Assembly (NCBI GenBank): GCA_964631325.1
Contig: CAZVWJ010000019.1
Location: forward strand, 1 to 45,662
Length of the DNA: 45,662 bases
Reading direction: 5' to 3'
DNA from: CAZVWJ01 sp964631325
Lineage (GTDB): Bacteria; T1Sed10-126
Of the stretch, positions 25,162-32,414 are shown piece after piece. Position 1 is the first letter of the stretch. Every line of letters begins with the position of its first letter. The notes beneath the pieces were generated by a model that had not been told where the DNA came from, did no database searches, and saw nothing but the letters and a program-made list of their open reading frames with translations. Made by a program: the position numbers and the translations under genes.

Positions 25162-26139
25162 ATGGAGAAAAAAGAATTTATTGAGGCGCACGAGAATATT
25201 GCGGCTTCTCTGGTCGAGGAGGCCTGGGAGCAAGCCGAAGGAGAAGCGGAAAAGGCTGCAGAGCTACTTCAACCGCAACTACTTGTTTTTCAGGGGAAGT
25301 TAATTAGCTCCGGCCAGGAGCCTGAAGGCTTGTTTCAGCTTATTTGGGACTTGAATGAACAGGAAATGACAGATGCGTACGGCGTGATGGCCGGACATAT
25401 TTCTGTCGGTGACGTTAATCCTGAAATGGAATATCAGCTTTTTAAATCCAAAATCACTGAGCTCCTGGAATCCAGCCAGAAAATGGGCCTTCACACCGAA
25501 GAGCTAAATCAACTTATTCAAGCCGAATTAAAAAAACCAGCTCAAGAATTTTTGGAATTGGTTGAGGAATCCAGCCTTGACGAAGCCGTTAATTTCCTGG
25601 AGGAAATTTTCCAAGAAAAGTTTGATTGTCGGAAAGAAGAAATAACTATTGTTCCCCGCCTTCTCCGTGCTTTACAGGTTGAAAAAGAAAATGAGGAAGA
25701 TGATGAAGAACAGGAGATTAATTTTTCCTGTTTGCCCTCTGTTAACCCGGTGAAAGGGGTGTCCCTGGATCGTCTTTCAGTAGGTGATAAAATTTTTGTA
25801 GAAATTAATGATACGGCCTCCTCACCCCAGGAGCAAAAAGTACTCAGTGTAATGGAAAAGTTCCGTGATGAGAAAACTGGCCTTCTGCCTGCGGAAATTT
25901 ATAATTTTGAAGACCAGGCCGGGGGAGAATTGCAAATAGAAATACAATTTGGGAAAAACGTTACCGGAACCTTGACCTGTGGTTCTAACGTTAATTTGCT
26001 TTGCCCCGAGGAAACCACAACAAAAAAGAACCCCACCGGGGTTTCGCTTGAACACCTGGACTTTGAAGAACTACTTCTTAAATTCTGGTTTATTCCGATA
26101 ATTATTGGTTTAATTATACTTATTCTGGTTCTTATTTAA
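25162..26139 (+). CDS. Tail-anchored acidic protein of unknown function
   Basis: A 325-residue protein I do not recognise. It has no signal peptide. Residues 1-165 are helical and Glu-rich. A low-complexity acidic linker follows (ENEEDDEEQE). Residues about 185-295 look like beta strands (SCLPSVNPVKGVSLDRLSVGDKIFVEI ... GELQIEIQFGKNVTGTLTCG). The last 20 residues (FWFIPIIIGLIILILVLI) form a single C-terminal membrane helix, so the bulk of the protein should face the cytoplasm as a tail-anchored protein. The start is ATG 25162 with GGGGGTAAG upstream. It stands alone on the plus strand, divergent from the hydrolase operon. Confidence 0.7.
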   Translation: MEKKEFIEAHENIAASLVEEAWEQAEGEAEKAAELLQPQLLVFQGKLISSGQEPEGLFQLIWDLNEQEMTDAYGVMAGHISVGDVNPEMEYQLFKSKITELLESSQKMGLHTEELNQLIQAELKKPAQEFLELVEESSLDEAVNFLEEIFQEKFDCRKEEITIVPRLLRALQVEKENEEDDEEQEINFSCLPSVNPVKGVSLDRLSVGDKIFVEINDTASSPQEQKVLSVMEKFRDEKTGLLPAEIYNFEDQAGGELQIEIQFGKNVTGTLTCGSNVNLLCPEETTTKKNPTGVSLEHLDFEELLLKFWFIPIIIGLIILILVLI

Positions 26140-26202
26140 TTTTGCCTTCCCGATAACTGAAATCCTATCATTATTACTGATTATTTGTCTTCCCCCGCAG
26201 TT

Positions 26203-26238
26203 AGGAATAATCTGTAACCAGAATCCTGGGAGAACACA
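26203..26238 (-). repeat. 36-bp dispersed repeat, copy 1
   Basis: Matches 31757-31792 at 33 of 36 positions in the same orientation; the core is GGAATAATCTGTAACCAGAA followed by YCCTGGGAGA. At the second site it abuts the 129-bp branched element; here the element itself is missing, so this is probably a remnant or solo flank. Confidence 0.75.
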
Positions 26239-26273
26239 CATAAAGAAAAACAATCAGTCGCGCTTAATATTTA

Positions 26274-26287
26274 TTTGTGCGCACAAA
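26274..26287. promoter_or_regulatory. Perfect 14-bp palindrome TTTGTGCGCACAAA
   Basis: A perfect inverted repeat located 14 bp upstream of a good -35 box. Its size and location fit a dimeric repressor or activator operator. I do not recognise the regulator. Confidence 0.45.
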
Positions 26288-26300
26288 CTCAAGAAAGGTG

Positions 26301-26330
26301 TTGACCCGGAGGCATCAAAATTGGTAAGAT
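26301..26330 (+). promoter_or_regulatory. Sigma-A type promoter with no gene downstream
   Basis: TTGACC (26301-26306), 18-bp spacer, TAAGAT (26325-26330). A terminator follows about 30 bp later, so a transcript would be only some 45-50 nt long and contains no ORF with a ribosome site. Confidence 0.5.
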
Positions 26331-26358
26331 AAAAGCAAAGTCAAAGAAAAAGGAAACA

Positions 26359-26382
26359 AGCGGGGACACCCGCTCATTTTTT
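26359..26382 (+). terminator. Intrinsic terminator, probably bidirectional
   Basis: Stem AGCGGG (26359-26364), loop GACA, stem CCCGCT (26369-26374), then CATTTTTT. On the other strand the hairpin is followed by TTGTTTCCTTTTTC, so it can also end transcription coming from the antitoxin/PIN pair. Confidence 0.75.
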
Positions 26383-26453
26383 ATGTACCCTCCTCTTCCC
26401 TGTGATTTCCTTCCCTTAGCTCTATATTCAGGCAATTTATCTGAAACGTCAGA

Positions 26454-26618
26454 TTAGCTGTTTCCCGGAGCCACCAGAACTGGTTGAGAAACTCCCCCTT
26501 TTAAGTAACGTTGCCGGCACAATTCTAATAAAAAGCGAGAACCGCCGGAAGTTGAATAAGTACCGGCAATAAGACAGGAAGCGTCAAAGAAGATAAGGGT
26601 ATCAGAATAGATTTCCAT
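26454..26618 (-). pseudogene. Truncated PIN-domain toxin
   Basis: A 54-residue reading frame starting at ATG 26618, directly after the antitoxin stop (TAA-ATG). The product begins MEIYSDTLIFFDASCLIAGT and continues SGGSRFLLELCRQRYLKGGVSQ, which matches the N-terminus of PIN-domain toxins, with the first catalytic Asp in FFDAS. PIN proteins are normally about 130-180 residues and need three or four acidic residues; here the frame ends at PGNS and I find no continuation in other frames. I infer a deletion that removed the catalytic remainder and joined it to the 26.2-26.45 kb scar. It is not expected to be an active RNase. Confidence 0.75.
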
Positions 26619-26918
26619 TTAATCGTTTTTCATCGTTTCCCGAAACCTGTCAGCAATTTCTTCTGTCTCCTCATCCATTTTGTCTTGCTCGATAAATCCT
26701 TCAATTTCTTCACCGGTATATTCACGCAGGGTAATATCATCCCTGGTCCTCTTTGACCAGAGAAATAAATTCAGACTCTGTTTGGGAATTCGATAAGTTC
26801 TTCCCAGTTTTGAAGCCACAAGCTCGCCGCGCCTGATATACCGATAAATTGTTTCCGTGTCCACCTGCAAATGATCAGCCGCCTGTTCAGCCGTCAATAT
26901 TTCTTTTGTATTTTCCAT
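26619..26918 (-). CDS. Excisionase-type HTH protein, antitoxin of a PIN module
   Basis: A 99-residue DNA-binding protein. Residues 5-52 (ILTAEQAADHLQVDTETIYRYIRRGELVASKLGRTYRIPK) form the MerR-like helix-turn-helix of the excisionase family. The C-terminal half is acidic and probably disordered (EEIEGFIEQDKMDEETEEIADRFRETMKND), as expected for an antitoxin that binds a PIN toxin. I chose ATG 26918 because GAGGTGAAAA precedes it; a longer reading starts upstream without a ribosome site. It is the first gene of a two-gene operon whose second gene is broken. It probably represses its own promoter. Confidence 0.82.
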   Translation of the reverse strand: MENTKEILTAEQAADHLQVDTETIYRYIRRGELVASKLGRTYRIPKQSLNLFLWSKRTRDDITLREYTGEEIEGFIEQDKMDEETEEIADRFRETMKND

Positions 26919-26936
26919 AATTTTCACCTCACAACA

Positions 26937-26965
26937 AATATAAACCATTTAAGACTATTTATCAA
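26937..26965 (-). promoter_or_regulatory. Promoter of the antitoxin gene
   Basis: On the minus strand TTGATA (complement of 26960-26965), 17-bp spacer, TATATT (complement of 26937-26942), located about 19 bp before the ATG at 26918. A near-consensus sigma-A promoter. Confidence 0.75.
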
Positions 26966-27352
26966 GATTCTGGGCCACTTTAAGAAAATATTAAAAAATA
27001 GCTCCGAAGTTTTATTTTCGTTGACAACCTGGGAGGCTGGCACTGGCGGTGAGGGCTGGTAGCTAAAGTTTAAAGTTTAACTCCGACCCAGGCTCGATTT
27101 CTCATACTCTCCACCCATTTATGTTTACACCTCTTGAATTGAGTGGGAATTACTCTATTTATGTAATTAAGTGCCCGATTAAAGGGATTCATCGGTTGAT
27201 AATTCCCGAGAACACGAGACCTTGATTTAATTTGATTTGCCGGTTTTGAACAATAGTCTGTATTAAGTGCCGAGTCCTTTAGAGAGGGGGAAAAGGGTTA
27301 AACCCTATTGCGGGTTGCGGGTTGGGATATTAAATTTTTTAGTCGGTTTTGC
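26966..27352. other. Intergenic region, no gene seen
   Basis: Frequent stops occur in the frames I checked. The only structure noticed is a short palindrome GGGTT-t-AACCC (about 27294-27304) downstream of hypD, which could be a weak terminator, although no strong T-run follows. Low-complexity GGGTTGCGGGTTGGG lies next to it. Confidence 0.5.
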
Positions 27353-28438
27353 TCAGCTTTGGCGATAACGGTAATAAGCGGCGCAGGCACCCTCGGAGGA
27401 AACCATTGGCGCTCCCAGGGGATTTTCCGGGGTACATTCCTTCCCGAAAGCCGGACAGTCCGGCGGTTTCTTTGTGCCGGATAGAATTTCTCCGCTGATG
27501 CATTTCTCCGCTTCTCTTGTTTCTCCCTCTTTAAACGTAAACTTATCAGCCGCGTCGTAAGCTGAAAACTCCTCTCGTAAATCAAGGCCACTGTTGGGAA
27601 TTTCTCCGATTCCACGCCACTTACGATCAACAACCTCAAACACTTGTTTAATTATTTTTCGGGCGGGAACCGTTCCCTCGCGCCGGACGGAGCGGCTGTA
27701 TTGGTTCTCCACTTCATTTTGCTTGTTTTTTAACTGCCGGACACACATGTCAATTCCCTGGAGCAAATCCAGCGGTTCAAAGCCGGTAACCACTATGGGA
27801 ATTTTATATTTATCAGCCAGCGGTTCGTATTCTTCAAATCCCATAACTGTACAGACGTGGCCGGCCGCCAGAAACCCCTGGACCTGGTTCTCGGGGCTGG
27901 ATAGGATAGCTTCCATCGCCGGGGGAACCATGACCTGGGAAACAAGCAGGGAAAAATTTTCGATTTCTTCCCGCCGGGCTTTCAAAACAGCCTGGGCATT
28001 GGCCGGAGCGGTTGTTTCAAAACCAATCGCAAAAAATACCACTTCCCTGTCGGGATTCTCCCGGGCAATTTCAACCGCATCACTCGGAGAGTAGACAACA
28101 CGAACGTCACCGCCTCGACTGCGAACGGTAAACAGGTCGGACTCGGAGCCCGGCACCCGGAGCATATCACCAAAAGAACAAAAAATAACTTCTTCCCGGC
28201 CGGCCAGCTCCAGTCCCCTGTCAATAATTTCCACCGGAGTTACGCAGACCGGACAACCCGGCCCGTGGATCAGGTTAATTTTGTCGGGAATTAACTCATC
28301 AATCCCATACTTGAGTATAGCGTGGGTCTGGCCGCCACAGATCTCCATGATATTCCAGCCGGCGGTTGTGATTTCTTTGATATGCCGGGCCAGTTTTTTC
28401 CCCTTCTCCGGGTCCCTGTATTCATCAAGATATTTCAT
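27353..28438 (-). CDS. hypD: Hydrogenase maturation factor HypD
   Basis: A 361-residue iron-sulfur scaffold protein that, with HypC, carries and assembles the Fe(CN)2CO group for NiFe hydrogenases. Family motifs are complete: EICGGQTHAI (with the conserved Cys), HGPGCPVCVTP, FCSFGDMLRVPG, FFAIGFETTAPANA, AAGHVC and VVTGFEPLDLL. The C-terminal cysteines for the 4Fe-4S cluster are in CISGEILSG, CPAFGKECTPENPLGAPMVSSEGAC. The start is ATG 28438 with GAGGTTGA upstream. It is separated from hypC/hypF by 13 kb. A PerR-like box lies 35 bp upstream of the start. Confidence 0.97.
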   Translation of the reverse strand: MKYLDEYRDPEKGKKLARHIKEITTAGWNIMEICGGQTHAILKYGIDELIPDKINLIHGPGCPVCVTPVEIIDRGLELAGREEVIFCSFGDMLRVPGSESDLFTVRSRGGDVRVVYSPSDAVEIARENPDREVVFFAIGFETTAPANAQAVLKARREEIENFSLLVSQVMVPPAMEAILSSPENQVQGFLAAGHVCTVMGFEEYEPLADKYKIPIVVTGFEPLDLLQGIDMCVRQLKNKQNEVENQYSRSVRREGTVPARKIIKQVFEVVDRKWRGIGEIPNSGLDLREEFSAYDAADKFTFKEGETREAEKCISGEILSGTKKPPDCPAFGKECTPENPLGAPMVSSEGACAAYYRYRQS

Positions 28439-28472
28439 TGCCGGTCAACCTCAGCTCCAGAAGTAATTTTTC

Positions 28473-28487
28473 TTACAATTATTGTAA
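28473..28487. promoter_or_regulatory. Fur/PerR-type operator (7-1-7 palindrome) upstream of hypD
   Basis: TTACAATTATTGTAA is a perfect 7-1-7 inverted repeat, differing from the PerR consensus TTATAATNATTATAA only at one symmetric pair. On the minus strand it includes TACAAT, a possible -10 box for hypD, so a bound repressor would block hypD transcription. It is also 130 bp upstream of the plus-strand methyltransferase gene. Confidence 0.6.
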
Positions 28488-28616
28488 CAAAGTCTTCCAG
28501 CTTTGTTTTTGGGGATCTGTGGTTAATAAGGTGTTTAAACTATTGTTTAGTCGCTATAATTATTATCCACCGTTTGGAAAGACGAATTAGCTTATCGCTG
28601 GAACGGAATTTCCTTA

Positions 28617-29435
28617 ATGACCCAATCACCGGAAACCAATACTGTAAAACAAGATCACTGGGACGGTTCACTGTACAGGAACATGTGTTCCTTCTCTCCT
28701 CTGATCGGGAGCAACCTGGTAAAATACTTAGCCCCCCAGCCACACGAGCGGATTCTCGACTTTGGCTGTGGGACCGGAAAAATGACCGCTCAGATTGCCA
28801 AACACGGCAGCCGCGTGGTGGGACTTGATCCCTCCGGTGAAATGCTCCGGGTGGCCCGGGAAAAACATCCCTCTTTAACCTTTATCCAGGGCGACGCTCT
28901 CTCGTATAGCGCTGATAAACCATTTAACGCTATTTTTTCTAATGATGTCCTGCACTGGATCCCCGAACCGCAAGCAGAATTACAAGCTCTCAACAGGATG
29001 CTTGTTTCCGGGGGGCGCATGGTTGCCGAGTTCGGGGGCGAAGGAAACATTGCACGGATCCGGACGGAGTTACACGAAATTCTCGCGGAAACCGGCTACA
29101 AACCGGAAGAGCTGGATCCCTGGTATTTCCCGGGACGAAAAGAATACGCTAGAATACTGAATGAAAGTGGCTTTCAGGTTCAGTCAATTCGTTTGTTTGA
29201 AAAAAACGCCCAGCTCAAGGGCCAGGAAGGTTTACGCCTCTGGCTTGCCATGTTTGCCAGCAAATTGTTTTCACCCCTCTCCGAGCTGGAACGGGAAACA
29301 GTAGTCCGCAAGCTGGAAAATCGCCTTTATGCAGACCTGTTTGCAGGAGGAAAATGGAAATTAAACTATAGGCGTCTCCGTTTTCGCGTCCAAAAAGATA
29401 GAAAGGAGAAAATTTACTTGGGGAACGGAAATTAA
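28617..29435 (+). CDS. SAM-dependent methyltransferase, trans-aconitate methyltransferase-like
   Basis: A 272-residue class I methyltransferase. Motif I is ILDFGCGTGKMTAQIA, motif II VVGLDPSGEML, then FIQGDALSY and FNAIFSNDVLHWIPEPQAEL. The HWIPEP segment and overall length resemble Tam-type enzymes (family knowledge), but the substrate is unknown. It starts at ATG 28617 with only a weak GGAA site; TATAAT at 28555-28560 is a good -10 box with a poor -35. It is divergent from hypD and stands alone on the plus strand. Confidence 0.88.
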   Translation: MTQSPETNTVKQDHWDGSLYRNMCSFSPLIGSNLVKYLAPQPHERILDFGCGTGKMTAQIAKHGSRVVGLDPSGEMLRVAREKHPSLTFIQGDALSYSADKPFNAIFSNDVLHWIPEPQAELQALNRMLVSGGRMVAEFGGEGNIARIRTELHEILAETGYKPEELDPWYFPGRKEYARILNESGFQVQSIRLFEKNAQLKGQEGLRLWLAMFASKLFSPLSELERETVVRKLENRLYADLFAGGKWKLNYRRLRFRVQKDRKEKIYLGNGN

Positions 29436-29460
29436 CTATAAACTGGAAATTTGATTTAGC

Positions 29461-29952
29461 TTACTCTTCGGAGTGCTGGCGAATCTGAGCACCGACATCT
29501 CCACTAAAATCCAACCAGAGCCCGTTCAACCAGCCCACCAGCCCGCCGTAGATTAAATCGAGGGCCAGCGTTAGCAGTAAAAAAGTCAGCGTCGAGTCCA
29601 GTTGAAACGGAACCGCTAGTTCTTGCCCGGCCCGGCTTCCGAAAAATCCCCAGCCGATCAGCGGAGCCCCCAACAGGTTCATAATAAGCCAGAGAAATAC
29701 CCCGAGACCCAGCCCTTTCCCGAGGCTGGTATTATTCTGAAACAACCAGGCGACCAGCAAAGACCAGCCGATCCCCGTAAAAAAGTAATAAATCAACGGC
29801 AGGTAAAAGAGCTCCAACCCGGCCACCGCAAACAACGCGGCCTGCGGATAGAGATTAAACGGGGCCCAGCCGCCGATAATTAAAAGCTTAACCAGGATAA
29901 AGGTAACTACCGCAGCAAAAAATCCAATTACTCCAGCCTTTAAATATTCCAT
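29461..29952 (-). CDS. Four-helix membrane protein of unknown function
   Basis: A protein of about 163 residues with four hydrophobic segments (GVIGFFAAVVTFILVKLLIIGG, LYPQAALFAVAGLELFYLPLIYYF, LGVFLWLIMNLLGAPLIGWGFF, TLTFLLLTLALDLIYGGLVGWLNGLW) and a short cytoplasmic tail. I do not recognise a family. ATG 29952 was chosen for AAGGTGAT at good spacing; a GTG at 29961 is possible. It is convergent with the methyltransferase gene and 142 bp downstream of the DUF2157-like gene. Confidence 0.7.
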   Translation of the reverse strand: MEYLKAGVIGFFAAVVTFILVKLLIIGGWAPFNLYPQAALFAVAGLELFYLPLIYYFFTGIGWSLLVAWLFQNNTSLGKGLGLGVFLWLIMNLLGAPLIGWGFFGSRAGQELAVPFQLDSTLTFLLLTLALDLIYGGLVGWLNGLWLDFSGDVGAQIRQHSEE

Positions 29953-30094
29953 TCCGATCACCTTTCGAGATTTCGTTGATCAACGAAAATACGAAACTAA
30001 ATTCAGGAAAAATACAGTGGTTCATAAGGCTATAAATAATTTTTATGGATGAAATAAGTTTTTTACGAAACTACAATGCTCCTATGAACTTTTA

Positions 30095-31108
30095 TTATTT
30101 TACCATGTAATTTTTGTGTAAATGGTATGCGCCGAAACTAATTCCGATAACCGTAAAGCCAGAGATAATAATCGCAAAACCAAAGAGAGCTCCGGAAAAG
30201 ACAATCCAGGCAAAATGATTGATATAAACGATTAGAAAAAAACTGCTCAAACCAAGCATCGACTTGCTGTTTAACTGCAGTGAGGTGTAAAATAATCCAA
30301 ACAATAGCAGGGGATAAGCAACTACCCAGATCCAGCTTTGAACGCCGGGGGAGCCGAACAGGTTCAAGTCCCAGACAAAATAATAGGCTCCCGCGAGGGT
30401 TGTTAACGTTCCAAAAAAGTAATAGAACCAGGTTAACCGGCAAAGTTGCTTACATTTGGAAAACCAGTAGCCGTAAAGCAGGTAAGCCAGTCCTAAAAAT
30501 AAAGTTAGATAGGCAGAAATGTTTTCCAGGAGTTCTCTACTTAGCTGATCCACGGGCAGCATGTAATAGACGGCGCTGTAGTAGAACCAGGTTCCGAAGA
30601 TAGTGGTAAAAAATAACACGACGTTCAGGCGGGAAACATAAAGCACGGCCAGGTAAGTCAAGAAAAGCAGGCCGGAGACACCGGTGCTGACCGTAATTTC
30701 TTCTGCTGAGCCCCCGAGCTGGTTCAGTGTTACAAATATACCGGTTGGCAGTAGAGGTCCAGCAATCCAGTGCAAACCCAGTGCCAGCCCCGCATAATTA
30801 CGAAAATTTTCGCAGACCAGGGCGGCGGCTAGCGACAACAGGGCCAAACCCAGGGTTAAAAATATCCGCGCCGTGGCTCCCAGTCCCTCCCAGGCGAAAT
30901 GAATCAAAACTCCCAGTCCGCAAACAACCAGCAGGCCTCCGATGTAGTAGAGTAAATCGAAGAAAGAAAGGGAAGCAAAGAAACCCGGCTCCTGCTCTTC
31001 TCCAGTTTCACTGGCGGCGCTCTCGTAAGCCTTGAGCAGTTCCGCCCTGCTCAAGGAGGAATCCCGGGCGAGCTCTCGAACTCCGTCCAGCAGTTCAGTT
31101 TTGTCCAT
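30095..31108 (-). CDS. DUF2157-like polytopic membrane protein
   Basis: A 337-residue protein. Residues 1-45 form a soluble, helical head (ELARDSSLSRAELLKAYESA), followed by about ten membrane helices starting with FFDLLYYIGGLLVVCGLGVLIHFAWEGLGATARIFLTL. Head plus helices with a YIGGLLVxxG...WEGLG pattern resembles DUF2157/DUF4401 membrane proteins (family knowledge, moderate confidence). The function is unknown. The ATG at 31108 overlaps the end of the preceding gene by 14 bp, so the two are one translational unit. Confidence 0.75.
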   Translation of the reverse strand: MDKTELLDGVRELARDSSLSRAELLKAYESAASETGEEQEPGFFASLSFFDLLYYIGGLLVVCGLGVLIHFAWEGLGATARIFLTLGLALLSLAAALVCENFRNYAGLALGLHWIAGPLLPTGIFVTLNQLGGSAEEITVSTGVSGLLFLTYLAVLYVSRLNVVLFFTTIFGTWFYYSAVYYMLPVDQLSRELLENISAYLTLFLGLAYLLYGYWFSKCKQLCRLTWFYYFFGTLTTLAGAYYFVWDLNLFGSPGVQSWIWVVAYPLLLFGLFYTSLQLNSKSMLGLSSFFLIVYINHFAWIVFSGALFGFAIIISGFTVIGISFGAYHLHKNYMVK

Positions 31109-31598
31109 TCGTTTTCACCCAACCTAAGAAAAGAAAGTCTTCCGCAACCTCCGGTTCAATGTTCAATTTAATAGCAGAGTTGTGCCCCTGGAGCACCTTG
31201 CGGTCGTAATCTTTGTCCGTGTGAGCAAAGAACAGGTGCGAATCCACTTCCCGGCCGGCTTTTACCTGCCAGCCGTCGGGCGATTCACTTGAAGTTATCA
31301 ACTGCCGGTCGAACTTGGCACAATTAACTTTCTCGGCTTCGTTACGTCTGACATCATAACGGAGGATTCGTACTCCGGAATCACACATTTGCTGAATCTT
31401 TTCGGGGAGCTTTTCATCACGCGACAATTCATAAGAATAATCACAGTAGGGATTGACCTCATCGTGATCGGCAAAGTAAAAATCATACCCTGGTTCCGGA
31501 GCAAAATACCGCGGAAGGTAGACGACGCTTATTAAAATTACAACGATGACCACCGGAATAACTCCGGCGAGTATCAGGCTTAATTTTTTACGATTCAT
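31095..31598 (-). CDS. Membrane-anchored protein of unknown function (GDYXXLXD/DUF4401-like not assignable)
   Basis: A 167-residue protein with one N-terminal membrane helix (KKLSLILAGVIPVVIVVILISVVYLPRYF) and an extracytoplasmic domain of about 130 residues containing FYFADHDEVNPYCDYSYELSRDEKLPEKIQQMCDSGVRILRYDVRR and two cysteines that may pair. I do not recognise it. The reading frame stays open upstream to 31793, but that part is the 129-bp palindromic element and the 36-bp repeat, so I chose ATG 31598, which has GGGAGAAG upstream. It overlaps the DUF2157-like gene. Confidence 0.7.
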   Translation of the reverse strand: MNRKKLSLILAGVIPVVIVVILISVVYLPRYFAPEPGYDFYFADHDEVNPYCDYSYELSRDEKLPEKIQQMCDSGVRILRYDVRRNEAEKVNCAKFDRQLITSSESPDGWQVKAGREVDSHLFFAHTDKDYDRKVLQGHNSAIKLNIEPEVAEDFLFLGWVKTNGQN

Positions 31599-31626
31599 GT
31601 GTCTTCTCCCACAGTTCCCTTTACAA

Positions 31627-31755
31627 ATCAGAAGCACTTTCTGGTAACCGGATTTTTTGAGTCGTCTTGAGCCTGGATGGCTCTTAAACGACTCAAAACC
31701 TCGGAGAACGCCACGATGGCGTTCGAGAATGAGGTTAGTAGAGAGAGCTTCTGAT
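31627..31755 (-). repeat. 129-bp branched palindromic element, copy 1 (possible structured RNA)
   Basis: Outer stem ATCAGAAGC/GCTTCTGAT (31627-31635, 31747-31755) encloses two hairpins: TGAGTCGT/ACGACTCA (31658-31665, 31688-31695) with inner GAGCC-tggat-GGCTC, and GAACGCC-acgat-GGCGTTC (31706-31724) flanked by ACCTC/GAGGT. On the minus strand it lies 28 bp before the ATG at 31598. A copy with equal length and layout is at 44267-44395. Confidence 0.75.
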
Positions 31756-31756
31756 A

Positions 31757-31792
31757 AGGAATAATCTGTAACCAGAACCCTGGGAGAGTACA
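31757..31792 (-). repeat. 36-bp dispersed repeat, copy 2
   Basis: 33 of 36 positions equal 26203-26238. On the minus strand it immediately precedes the branched element, so it may be part of the same larger unit or its promoter-side flank. Confidence 0.7.
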
Positions 31793-31875
31793 ATTCATGT
31801 AATTCCCCCCAGGTGGATAATTGTAGAATTTCTACTGCTTGACGAGGTCGATTATTACAATTTATTCAACGTAGT

Positions 31876-32391
31876 TCATTGATTTGAGACTTTATTATCC
31901 TTTTTCTCAAGGGCCCGCAACAAGTAAGTACCACCGCCGGCTAAAATAGCTCCAATTAAAAGCTTGATTAACGGAGTCATATAAGAGATTTTACTACCAG
32001 CTTGTTTCAATAATTGTTTTACTAACTGGCCGGCCATACCACTGGGTATCTGAGATAATATGTATAGATTGCCTGCGGCCCAGATAATAATAATTATCCC
32101 TGAAAAGATAAAAATAATACCCCATATTTTCTTATTCAAGCTCTCATACGCTTCTTCTTTCATAACTTCTTCGGAGAACGAGAATATATTTTCAACGGAT
32201 ATAAGCATGTAAGTTCCAACTGCAATAACTGCTCCCCCGATTAAAAAAACAATAATCGGAGCTGTGTAAGAAAAATTTTGGCTCTTTAGCTGAAACACCA
32301 TATAAATCCCATAAAAACTTCCGAGCCCCCAAAGAACAATAAATATTCCCAAACCAATAAGGATAGTTCCTAAAAGTCTTTTAACCCACAT
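31876..32391 (-). CDS. Small membrane protein with an internal duplication
   Basis: A 171-residue protein with four membrane helices in two similar halves: LLGTILIGLGIFIVLWGLGSFYGIY ... SYTAPIIVFLIGGAVIAVGTYML and IWGIIFIFSGIIIIIWAAGNLYIL ... SYMTPLIKLLIGAILAGGGTYLL. The second half ends in LRALEKKDNK. This indicates an old tandem duplication of a two-helix unit. No family is recognised. The ATG 32391 has GAGGAAGG nine bases upstream. It follows the ankyrin gene by 23 bp and is probably co-expressed with it. Confidence 0.75.
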   Translation of the reverse strand: MWVKRLLGTILIGLGIFIVLWGLGSFYGIYMVFQLKSQNFSYTAPIIVFLIGGAVIAVGTYMLISVENIFSFSEEVMKEEAYESLNKKIWGIIFIFSGIIIIIWAAGNLYILSQIPSGMAGQLVKQLLKQAGSKISYMTPLIKLLIGAILAGGGTYLLRALEKKDNKVSNQ

Positions 32392-32414
32392 AAAAAAATA
32401 CCTTCCTCAATATA

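Noticed and set aside
31627..31755. Retron msr-msd reading of the branched element
   Set aside because: The outer complementary arms and two hairpins recall retron RNAs, but there is no reverse transcriptase gene nearby and the copies are dispersed.
31599..31793. In-frame extension of the membrane-anchored protein gene by 65 codons
   Set aside because: The extension is translated repeat sequence (129-bp element and 36-bp repeat) and ATG 31598 has its own ribosome site followed by a normal membrane anchor.
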